A stretch of 64,000 bases of DNA from Lycium barbarum (lineage: Eukaryota > Streptophyta > Magnoliopsida > Solanales > Solanaceae): positions 44,600,950 to 44,664,949 of the forward strand of contig NC_083348.1 in NCBI RefSeq assembly GCF_019175385.1, in the 5' to 3' direction. A model generated the notes under the pieces. It searched no databases. It was not told where the DNA came from and was given only the letters and a program-made list of their open reading frames with translations. Shown here one piece after another: positions 22,731 to 33,034 of the stretch (position 1 is the stretch's first letter; every line of letters begins with the position of its first letter). Position numbers and translations under genes: made by a program.

Positions 22731-25700
22731 TGTCACGACCCAACTCCGTAGGCCGCGACTAGTGTCCGTGCTGGACACCCAAACGTACCCAATAACCCAA
22801 ATTAGCAAACGGCAGAATATTTTCAAATATAAACGTCACTTGGCGTTAGTAATGATCATAAATGAACCGACACAGTACATGGAAGCCGGTGAGGCTGTCA
22901 CAGATCATATCATACCCAAACATATACAGAACCCACACAAGTATGTCTACAGACCTCTACAGAACATGACAGACTCATGAGACGGGACAGGGCCCTGTCA
23001 TACCCCTGAATAGTATACATATATATAATAGCGGCAGACTGTACCAATATACCAGCTCTGAACAAAAGAGCGTTCCCAATATAGTAGAATAGATGTCCTA
23101 GGCAGGCGGTCAGCAAATCTGTCTTCTGTACCTGCGCGGCATGAAAACGCAGCCCCCGAAGAAAAGGGGTCAGTACGAAATATGTACTGAGTATGTAAAG
23201 CACAGAACGTAGTAAACCAAGTCATAATCAAAGCAAAAGGTACAGAAAATGGACAGAATATCCAGATTAGCAAAATACTGATCATAAAGCATAAATAGTA
23301 TTTGTTGAAAACATATGTCGTACCTGGTCCCATTGCGGAACAAGATTTTAACCGAAACAGAACTTACAGAGAAGTGAGTGTGACGTCCGAAGTATCAAAT
23401 GCATATTTTCAAAACATGAGGAGTGTGTACAGAAACATATATCATATCATATCCGGCCCCTGCCAAGGGGCTCAGCAAACAGAACGTGGCCACCCCCCGA
23501 CGCTGGTGCCACCATACATAAGGAACAAAGTAGGGGATAACCCCGTCACATAACATATCATATCAGATGGCCATATCAGATCATATCATATCAGAATGTG
23601 TGTACATGGCACAGCATACTCCAAAACCCATGTACATATATACCTGCCCCCTCACATCGAGGCACGGCGAACAATGCAGTGGAATACGCTTGACAACATA
23701 TCCTGGCCCGGGCTCAGTGTGAGAAACATTGAGGCATCCACGAATGGAGTAGTGAGAGACTAAATGCAATAAAAATATCATAGATTTTCAGAGACTCAAT
23801 GAGGCATATCGAATGACAAATCAAATCAATGAAGTCGGACGGAATCATAGCAAGTGTATGTCATATGTCATAATGAGTTACGGAAGAATAGTCCTCCTGA
23901 AATCTTTTTCATATTCCAAAATGGCTTACCAAACTCGAGGGAGTCAGTAAATGATTTTCCTTAGTAGTTGAAAGGATAGTTAAAACATTTTATTTTATAT
24001 TGTTCGAAAATAAGGCAATAGTACAATAAGAGAGCAAAGCGGGAATAGCAGAGCTAAACGTAATACAAAATATTGTACCTTTACGGAGACTCAATATAGT
24101 ATCCAGAATAAGTATCATTAGTAGTTGGAAAAGTAGTTAAGACGTTTTCTTAAAAATCGCTTGAAATCAAGTTACAAATCGTCATAAGGGTAAAATCAGA
24201 AATAGTGGGCCCGCCTCGGGACAAACAAGGCGGCGGGCTCAATTTGCGTATTTCAAACTTATGGGGTCACCTACAGAGGTCTTAGGGATGTTCCATAACT
24301 TTCTAGGCAATTTGGAGAAGTTTGCATAATTTTTCAATAAAGTATACTTAAAGGGGTCAATACTATTGAACGAAAAAGTGATAATTTCAAACGCGGATTC
24401 CGACGGGCAGAATATCTTCCGAGGCCCGAATCCGCTCCTAGTATACCTAGGGCATGCCAAAAGAAGGATCGGGTAGCTTTACATACCTTTCAAGCTCCTT
24501 ACGCCTTTCCAAGCTCACTTCCCGTTTCGTCAAAAATCTGCAAATGGTCATATTTACCAATTGTGAGTTATAGATTCTACGAATTCAACTTAACTCATAT
24601 TTGTCTACCGAAATTTCGGCAGCACCTCCCCTATACATATAGCACCCCCGAGAATTTAACTCGGCCAAAACAATCAACAACAACCCAACAACAACATCAA
24701 CAACAACAACAATCACACTAAACACAATATAACACAACTAGCTATCTTTCCAACACAATGTCATAACCTTCACTTCAACCTTAAATTCCAAACTAATCTC
24801 AATGGTTTCACATTCATCATCAATCTAGAGCATCACAACATAATTTAGAAGCATTTCATATCGTTTCCTCAAATTATACACACGATATACATAATATACA
24901 AACTTTCCGCCAAAGTCATAATTCATCCAAAACTTCTAATCTTTGGCATGCATATTCATAACATGTTTCCATCTTCCAAACCCATCAATGATCATCATAA
25001 TTTGTACCCTAACAACTTCATTTTCATAATGTCATAAAATCGTACTAAAACGACATAAGCTTCTACATTCCATTTCAATGCAAACTTATATCATTTTATC
25101 TTCATTTACATTGCAAGCATCACAACAACACAACTACCACATTAAACAAAATTAATTCATTGGCATCCTACCAACACCATACCACACGGCCAAACACCTA
25201 TTTTTCAACTTCAACCAAATTTATTCAACTTTCATTTCCAATGTGCATTCCACCTTAACCACAACTAAAATACAACATAAACTTCAACACATTATAGGTA
25301 TACACATACATGTACACACGGCTACATGTATATATATATATATATATACCCACTTGGTAAACTTCCATATTTCCATAGTTTCTACTCATTTCTACATACT
25401 ACAACACAAACAAGACTTCATAACACAATAAATAGGGATGAATTCTTACCTTTCTCTCCAATCTTCTTTACTCAAACATGTTGTCATATTGAAGAAACAA
25501 GTGCTCTATTCTCCCAAACAATTGCACCAAGTTGTAGAGGACACTCAATTTAGTATAAATACCACAAGAAAACAATTTTGGAAGCAAGATTTTAGGGGGG
25601 TAAAATGGGAGGGGCTGGCCGAAACCCCTCCTCACTTGCTCTTTCTTGTTCTCTTGTTTTTCTCCTTCTATTCTTTCTCTTTGTTTTTCTTGAATCTTCC

Positions 25701-26025
25701 ACTCTATTTAAGCCAATTAATCACATGGAAATTTAATTAATTCCCATGGGCTTGGACCACCCTATATGGCCGGCCACCCTTGGCTTTGGGCCTTAATTTA
25801 GTTAAAATTTTTCCAAGCCCAATTGGTCAAATTCTTATTTTGTAATTCCCGAAACTAATTCCCAAAATTCCAATTTTTCCCTTGGCCTTCCTCCGCACTT
25901 CCACATCAATACTTTTTCATGAACAACACACACATATATTAATTCAAATCAACATATAACCTTATTCCTTTCAAATCAAAATTATTTCAAATTTTCCCGA
26001 ATACGCGAAAATACGGGATATAACA
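22731..26025 (-). mobile_element. Solo LTR J (minus strand) inserted in the integrase of G, TSD ATTTC
   Basis: A 3295-bp LTR reading TGTCACGACCC on the left and CGGGATATAACA on the right, flanked by ATTTC at 22726-22730 and 26026-26030. No primer-binding site or interior is present. The sequence is related to the LTRs of G. The hairpin block lies at about 23128-23192. It splits the integrase exactly between SAHF and LPNRTTYS. ORFs inside it are not supported. Confidence 0.92.
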
Positions 26026-26030
26026 ATTTC

Positions 26031-26905
26031 CTTCCGAATAGAACTACTTATTCGGCTGAGAATTATACCAGATTGTATATTAAAGAGATAATAAGACTAC
26101 ACGGGATCCCTGTATCTATTATAACCGACAGAGGTGCTCAGTTTACAGCGAATTTTTGGAGATCATCCCAGGAAGGATTGGGGACTCAGGTGAGTCTTAG
26201 CACAGTATTTCATCCTTAGTCCGACGGACAGGCTGAGCGCGCTATCCAGACGCTAGAAGATATGTTGCGGGTCTATGTTATTGATTTCAGAGGTAGCTGG
26301 GATGACCGTTTACCGCTTATTTAATTTTCCCATAATAATAGTTATCATTCCAGCATTTAGATGGCACCGTACGAAGCCCTATATGGTATGCAGGTCTCCG
26401 ATTGGTTGGTTCGACGTGGGCAAAACTAAACTAATTGGGCCAGATGTGATTCAGCAAGCAGTTGATAAAGTGAAATTTATTCGGGAACGGTATTGGCTGC
26501 CCAGAGTCGACAGAAATCATATGCAGGTAAACAACGTCGACCGTTAGAGTTCCAGATTGGCGACTAGGTAATTCTGAAGGTGTCGCCTATGAGCTAGACT
26601 TATCATCTGATTTGGAGGCAGTACATCTGATATTCCATGTATCCATGTTCCGTAGATGGGTTGGTGATCTTTCCAGAATATTTCCATAGGATGATATTCA
26701 GGTGACGGAGGAATTGTCTTATGAAGAGCAACCTGTAGCTGTTCTGGATCGTTAGGTGAGTAGGTTGCGTACCAGAGACATACCCTCTGTTAAGGTCTTA
26801 TGGCGAAACAGTAATAGAGAAAAAATGACCTGGGAAGCAGGGGACAAAACGAAGAAGAAGTACCCTCACTTGTTCTTTACACTTACAGGTAATCTAAATT
26901 TCTAA
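26031..26905 (+). pseudogene. pol pseudogene of G: integrase core and C-terminus
   Basis: Integrase would insert the cDNA into the genome. Continuing from the left half, the reading gives LPNRTTYSAENYTRLY, then IKEIIRLHGIPVSIITDRG with the second catalytic Asp in TDRG, then FHPxSDGQAERAIQTLEDML containing the catalytic Glu, with a stop replacing a residue before SDGQ. The C-terminal part (about 26600-26900) reads FHVSMFRRWVGD, ELSYEEQPVAVLDR and VKVLWRNSN, the familiar tail of plant Gypsy polyproteins. Frames shift around 26330 and 26540, and stops occur at about 26690 and 26755. Not functional. Confidence 0.88.
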
Positions 26906-27008
26906 ATTTGTTACATTGATTGGTAAGTAATTGATAAGTAGTTGATATGTGCTATTCATAAAAAGAAACTCCCCCGAAATGCTTGTGGGACTCTATAGGG
27001 CCAATCTG

Positions 27009-27026
27009 ACATTCGAGGACGAATGT
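27009..27026 (+). other. Hairpin just before the polypurine tract of G
   Basis: ACATTCG AGGA CGAATGT is a perfect 7-bp inverted repeat with a 4-nt loop, ending 3 nt before the polypurine tract. The same 18 bases precede the tract of element B (39071-39088). Confidence 0.75.
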
Positions 27027-27029
27027 TCT

Positions 27030-27043
27030 AAAGGGGGGGAGAA
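27030..27043 (+). other. Polypurine tract of G
   Basis: AAAGGGGGGGAGAA directly before the 3' LTR; the plus-strand priming site. Confidence 0.85.
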
Positions 27044-30000
27044 TGTTATATCCCGTGTTTTGTGCGTTCGAAAAATTAGAAATGATTTTTGACTTGAAAT
27101 AAATAAGGCTATGTTTTATTTTATCTAACATGTGTGTGATATTCATGAAAAATATTGATGTGGAAATACGGAGGAAGGCCAAGGGCAAAATTGGAATTTC
27201 AGAAATTGGTTTCATGAATACCAAAAATATGGGCTAAGTGGTTGGGCTTAAAAAAATCAAAAAAAAAAAAGAACAAGGAGGCCTAACCCAATAGGGTGGC
27301 CGGCCATGGCTTGAAAAAAAGAAAAAAAAAGATCCAAGCCCATGGAATTAATCATGTGATAAATTAATGAAAGGGTCAATTATTCATCAAAATCTCCTAG
27401 AACTTTCAAGACAAGTGAGAAGGAGAAAAACAAAGAAAACAAGAGGAGCAAAAGAGAAGGGCATTCGGCCATAGCTCCAAAATTTTGTCCCTCAAAATTC
27501 TTGTTCCAAAAATTATTTTCATGATGTATTCCCACTAATTCAAGGGTCCTCTACAACTTGGTGTAGTTGTCTTGGAGGATAGAATACTTGTTTCATCAAT
27601 CTCACACCTTGGTCAAGTGAAAAAGTAAGGAGGAAAGGGTAAGAATTAATTTCTTTTTAGTATGTTATGAAGGTTTGTCTATGTTGTAGTATGTAGAAAT
27701 TAGTAGAATTTATTGTAAGTTTCCATGTTGGGTGTATATATATGCATGTAGCCGTATATGTGTATTGATGTATAGGTGAGATGAGTTGAATTTTATGTAG
27801 TATTCTAGTTGTGGTTATTGTGGACTTCGTATTGGAGATGAAAGTTGAATGAAATTGGTTGAAGTGAAAAAAATGGGGTGTTGGCCGTGTGGTGCATAGT
27901 GGTGGAATGGAAATGGATTAATTTTGTTTAGTATGCTAGTTGTGTTGTTGTGACACTTATAATGTAAATGAAGGTGAAATAGATTAAGTTGGCATGGAAG
28001 TTGATTGTAGGAAATTATGTCATTTTAATGTGATTTTATGATATTATGAAAATAAAGTTATTAAAGTGTAGATTATTGTTGTTGAATATGAAATTGTAAG
28101 TAGAAAATGTGTGGTGATGGTTTTGAAGCATAAGTAGGAACTTTGGATGGAATATGGAATTGTTGGGCATTGGATATATGGCTTGGAATATTCTTGGTCT
28201 ATGTTTGGATAATCTTAAATTAGTATAGAAACATGAAAATATTGATATTGATTTGAGAATGCAAAGTTAGATTGGGAGTTGTTGCATTATTTGGAAAAGA
28301 AGACTATTTACGTTAGAATGCATTTCTAGCCGATTGTTGATATTGTTGAGGTTACTGTTGGTATGGTTGCTGCTATTTTGGCCGAGTTTAAATCTCGGGG
28401 ATGTTATATGTATAGGGGAGATGCTGCCCAAATTTTTGTAGACAAGTATTGGTTGAGATTGTAATCTTAAAGCCTTACAATTAACATTTGGTAATTGTGA
28501 CCAAATTGTAGATTTTGGCGAACTTGAGATTTGATTTTGGAGACGTGTAGGAAGAGGAAAATGGTATGTAAAGCTATTCCCTTTCCTTCTTTTGGCATGT
28601 CCTAGGTATACTAGGTTTGGATTTGAGCCTCGGGGGTTATTCTGTTCATAGAAATCCGATTCTGATTTTGGGTACTATTCATTCAATGTAAATGAACTAT
28701 AATCCTTATGTTTTGTTGGAAAACTGTTCAAACATGCATAACTTGCACAAACGAGATAGAATCGCTTTGAAACTTTCTTGGATGACTCCATAGAGTCTAA
28801 TGTTCGTAATTTATGACCGCCACCTCGACTTGACCCGAGGTGGGCCCACTAGTCCCGAGACTTCCTTCGTTTGTCTTACTTGATCCATTTTTGTATGATA
28901 TAAAAAGGGGACTTTTGCCTATGAATTTAAGGCTCCGTTTGATTTGCTCCATAAGTTATTTGAAAGCTCCTTAATGTGAATGATACTAAATTCTCAGAAA
29001 ATGGCTTATGAGCTATTTTTCGAAAGTTTTGTAAATCTAAAGGCTCATATCTTTTGTATACTAATTCCGACAGACTCGATACTTACTTTGAGCTTTCTGA
29101 TCTCAATATATATATGTATATGTATTTATTTGTCGAGTCTTGGAATTTAATTGTGTATATGCATATGGTTTCCGCACTACTCTGCTCGTGCCTATTACTA
29201 TGATATCGTTCGCCGGTTCCCGGGCCAGTTTTGTGATCGTGCGTATTATGACATATTCGGTAGTATGATGTGTTACGGTTCCCAAGACCTCGCCATAGGG
29301 TCGGGTACCGTTTATGGAGTTATGCTGTGATATGGCTTATGATATGCTTTGATGATATGATATGTTGTGATGTTATGTTGTGTTCGGGGTTGTACGGAGA
29401 TTTGAAACCTTCTGGAGTATGTTGTGTTGTGGCATCAGCGTCGGAGTGGTGACCACGTTCCTGAGCCTTATGTATGATTTTCTGTTTGCATTATGTACAT
29501 GTGTCTTAAGTACAGATTTTGATATATTGACCCGGTATTCTCTTTCTTTGTGTTTTACATACTCAGTACATCTTTCATACTGAACCCCTTTCTTCGAGGG
29601 CTGCGTTTCATGCCCGCAGGTACAGAAGTTCGTGATCTGTCAGTGTAGGCCACACATTCTGCTGTTACAGAGTGCTCCTTTTGATCCGGAGCCCATATAG
29701 TGGTACATATCTTTTGTGATGTATATGCTTCTGTATATTTGATTATTTGGGGTACGGCGGGGCCCTGTCCCGCCATATGATTCCGTTATGGTTTGTAGAG
29801 GCCTATAGTCATATATGTGGGTCATGGGTAATGTGTGTGTTCGCTTATCTATGTTTTACGTCTTAATGCGGTCCCGTTTGCTATTATGGCCAAAACGGCC
29901 TAATTGTCTGTACACGTGTATGTATCTGGCGATGTATATTCCGCCAATCTATCAGATTTGGATGCGGCCTAAATGGCCTGTATATTTGTATATGTGCATA

Positions 30001-30208
30001 TATTCGGCGATGTGTATTCCTCCGCCTCTGTTGGTTCCGATAAGATGTTTTGTACGCGCGACCGCTTAAGATAATAATCTCTTCCAATCTGTTTAAAATG
30101 ATTAATATGAAATCTGAGATAAATTAGAAAATGATGAGTTAGCATGTGAGTTTGTTTGGGGTGTCCAAATAGGGCACCAGTCACGGCCCATGGAGCTGGG
30201 TCGTGATG
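27044..30208 (+). mobile_element. Element G, 3' LTR
   Basis: A 3165-bp LTR uninterrupted by other insertions. It starts TGTTATATCCCG and ends GTCGTGATG, with terminal CA mutated to TG. It corresponds to 10532-12179 plus 17612-19178. The hairpin block is at about 29563-29620. No genes are supported in it. Confidence 0.92.
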
Positions 30209-30213
30209 AACAC

Positions 30214-30457
30214 TTTGGTCCCTCAAGAACTTTCTGGAACACCTTGTGAAATTCCCATTTTGCCCCTAGCCTTTCTACAATATTACCGTGAACCATTTTG
30301 CGAATTTCCCTCTTTACCCTTAACCTTTCTCAGTATTTCCATACAATAATATTCATAACCAATTTGTACGTTAAAATAATTTTGGAAGATGGTCATTCCC
30401 TTAACTTTGCCACGACTACCTTGAAATCTCCGAACGTATAAAATACGGGATATAACG
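30214..30457 (-). mobile_element. Element F, 3' LTR, remaining part
   Basis: Continues F's LTR after element G and matches 38300-38549. It ends CGGGATATAACG, with one base changed from the usual ACA end. Confidence 0.88.
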
Positions 30458-30473
30458 TCCTCCCCCCCTTTAG
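30458..30473 (-). other. Polypurine tract of F (minus strand)
   Basis: TCCTCCCCCCCTTTAG on the plus strand is CTAAAGGGGGGGAGGA on the element's sense strand, next to the 3' LTR. ATTCAAGGACGAATGT just upstream is a degenerate form of the pre-tract hairpin. Confidence 0.82.
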
Positions 30474-31893
30474 AACATTCGTCCTTGAATTTCCAACTGA
30501 TCTTGTGGGGTGTCATAATACTTCGGGAGGGTCCCTTTTATAGTCGTTCTTCTCTTCGTGCTCGTTCCTTGTCCTTCACCCTACTTTCTTTATGGTCGAA
30601 CTCCTCGGTCTTTACATGAGTCCTCATTCCGTGTCATAGGTTTTCTAATCCACTGCTCCCACTCGTTTCTACTTCTTTCATGTGTCCTCTTGATAGGCCG
30701 ATATGCTTTGAACTCTGGCTCCAGGCTAATAAGTTTCCTTCCTTTGGACTTGAAGCCTATAATATGTTCGCCCCCCCTTTAAGGGGTTCCTTATATGCCA
30801 ACAGTCCTTTTATGAAGTCTTCGTCTATACCTTATTCCTCACATCCTTTCCAACTCTGTGCCTAACATATCGAAAACTTCTTACCCTAAGTTTTCCTTTT
30901 ACTTTCTGTCTATGTCCTCATTTGTCCACAATTCCACTCCCTTCCTTCTACTATTCATCCTTTCACTTGCTTAGCTCACTTGCTCGTAATTCTTCCTTAA
31001 CTACGCGTTTGTGTTATAGCTGTGCGTCCATTTTCCTTAAGCGTTTTGCTACTTTGCTCTTAACACAGAATCCTTACAAATTTTCACTCTCCCTATCCTT
31101 ATTCATCGAACCTCTAACTATATTAATATAGCTACGCATCTATTCTCTTATATATCCCTCACCTTAACATCACCGCAAGGCCTAAGCATTCTTTCTCTTA
31201 CTTCACATTCCCCTATCCTGGTCACTATTCCTTTAGCCCCACTTATTGAAATCAGTTCTCGAAACTCATACACTCCTCTCACTGTTTCTTTTTACCACAC
31301 TCTATCTCTTTTCACACGTCTAACTCGAGTTCTTACCCAAATAGTCTCGTGCTTAGCCGGTAGTTTCTCTCGGGAGCTTCCCTTACTGAGGTTTCTTACA
31401 TTTCACCTCTTTCTAACACTTTGATCTCTTCGTTTTCCATCTACGCACTCCCTTTCTTTTCCAAATATCGTTATACTAGAATTTCCAACCTTAACCTATA
31501 GTAAAAATAATAGCAGTTTACCTGGTAACACTTGTACCATTTATTTTTGCCGTCCCTCGAACTTCGGTACCCTTACTTGATCAATGCCTTCCTTACCGTA
31601 GCACCGGTTGCTAGAACTCACATGTCTACCGATACAATCATACGTGGGATATCCTACGCATTCATATATATATGTATCTTTACTATCAACTAGCCCACAA
31701 AATACTTCCATACGCTATTCAAGCCTATCCTAATTCCCGAGCTGTGGCGCACTCTCTGTCTCTTCACCGATCTAGTCTTCCTCATCCTACGCGTCTTCTT
31801 ATGATCTCCAACCATCCCATACACTCTAGTTTCCCTTAGGCTACCCTAACTTCACATTTGCCTCTCATGTCTCAATTTATAGAATTCTTGCAT

Positions 31894-31997
31894 ACTTCCC
31901 AGGGGGTCACCCATCCTAAAATTGCTCTCACCTGAGCACGCTTAACCTCGAAACTTCGACAGAATCTGGTACCTTAATGCTGATATAATCGCGTCCA
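31894..31997 (-). other. 5S rRNA-like sequence within the interior of F
   Basis: On the minus strand the block reads GACGCGATTATATCAGCATT at its start, then a region close to 5S helix sequence including TCGAAGTTTCGAGGTTAAGC, CGTGCTCAGG, AGGATGGGTGACC and CCCTGGGAAG. The order and spacing agree with plant 5S rRNA over about 100 nt. It is closer to 5S at its 5' part than the copy in G. It lies in the sense strand of F, about 580 nt after the primer-binding site. Confidence 0.87.
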
Positions 31998-32494
31998 CTT
32001 CCTCGCATGACCTTTATTACATGTTCTGGAGCAAGTCGAGGTCTTACAAATTCCGAGACACTCTCGTAACACGTCCCTTCTTTTGCAATTACCATTTTAC
32101 CCTTTTCAATTCCCAGTTCTCACCTTTCATTCACTTGCATAATTATCTTTCGTCCTGGATTTCCAGAATCCCGATGGTAGCGATCACACCTTCGTCGCCA
32201 TGCAAAATCCATAACCTTTTTGAAACAACACATCCCACTTATTGCCTATTTACAGTATTTCCTTTCCATGCTTCCTCCTGTTAGGCGTACCCATTCTGAT
32301 AGAACCTCCTTTACCATTCTTACTGTTCAAAGTCTCTGTGACTTGTCATATCCTCACTCACCTTCTTCCGTCGATACTAGGCGGCTGCGGAAATCAACGA
32401 TTAGCATAAGGAATCTTATTTCCTATGACTTGGCTCTATCGCACGATCTAAGACAGAAAGAAGGTCAACAATTCCTAGATGCCCCGCAGCCTCC

Positions 32495-32530
32495 TGTTTA
32501 TGGATGTGGCCGGCTTCACACCCATAAACA
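32495..32530 (-). other. Leader stem-loop of F with GCCGGC loop
   Basis: On the minus strand TGTTTATGGGTGTG pairs over all 14 positions (one G.U) with CACATCCATAAACA around the loop AAGCCGGC. The palindrome GCCGGC is at 32509-32514. The G-C pair next to TGTTTAT replaces a mismatch seen in G and I. Confidence 0.74.
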
Positions 32531-32575
32531 GGACTCTACTGGACACGACTTTGCAGACAACCCCTAGGACGACCT

Positions 32576-32587
32576 GCTCTGATACCA
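32576..32587 (-). other. Primer-binding site of element F
   Basis: GCTCTGATACCA on the plus strand is TGGTATCAGAGC on the minus strand, 3 nt from the LTR at 32591. Confidence 0.92.
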
Positions 32588-33034
32588 CTTTGTCACACCC
32601 CGACTTTACTAGGGTGTGATGGGCACCCGACCCCATACTCGGAGCCGAGCGAACCCGCAGACTCTTATTACGTACTTAATTTCCTTAGACTCTTACATTA
32701 ATAAGAAATGAAAACGTAGTAAAACCTTCGGTTTTTTTTTACTCAATTCAAACAAAATCTGTAATTATATGAAACTTATATTATAACCCGTATGACACAT
32801 CGGCCGGTGGAGCCGCTTACTGAACTGACAACCAATAACCACAACTCTGTCTGCAAAGTCTATTACTTCGAACATGACATCATAGCATAGAACGCTGACT
32901 TGGCTACACTCCAGGGCAAATGGAGCTTGCCAACTCCGCTGAAACATCTTCTATAATCGCCTCTATTCACCTGGGTGTACCTGCGCGGCATGAAACGCAG
33001 CCCCCGAAGAAAGAGGGGTCAGTACGAGCAATGT

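Larger units (their letters stand above)
10532..30208 (+). mobile_element. Element G, Ty3/Gypsy LTR retrotransposon inserted in F, TSD AACAC
   Basis: A 19.7-kb insertion flanked by AACAC at 10527-10531 and 30209-30213. Its layout is 5' LTR (10532-19178, itself split by element I), primer-binding site, leader stem-loop, long non-coding interior with a 5S rRNA-like block, degenerate pol (split by solo LTR J), polypurine tract and 3' LTR (27044-30208). The 3' LTR ends in GTCGTGATG rather than GTCGTGACA, so its terminal CA has mutated. Domain order RT/RNase H then integrase supports Ty3/Gypsy; a Tekay/Del-like lineage is possible given the ~3.2-kb LTRs but is not shown here. Confidence 0.9.
30474..32575 (-). 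mobile_element. Element F interior: non-coding, LARD-like
   Basis: Only 2.1 kb separates the polypurine tract and the primer-binding site, and no gag, RT or integrase motif is recognisable in any frame. With ~3-kb LTRs this fits a large retrotransposon derivative (LARD), a non-autonomous class that borrows proteins from relatives. On the minus strand it carries the leader stem-loop (32495-32530), the ATCGTGCGATAG leader motif (about 32436-32450), a 5S rRNA-like block (31894-31997), stretches shared with G's interior (about 31730-31760) and an internal polypurine-like motif (about 30755-30790). The short plus-strand ORFs here are not supported as genes. Confidence 0.75.

Noticed and set aside
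30558..31131. Plus-strand ORFs rich in Ser/Leu/Phe in the interior of F
   Set aside because: They are antisense to the retroelement and reflect pyrimidine-rich complement of its purine-rich non-coding interior.
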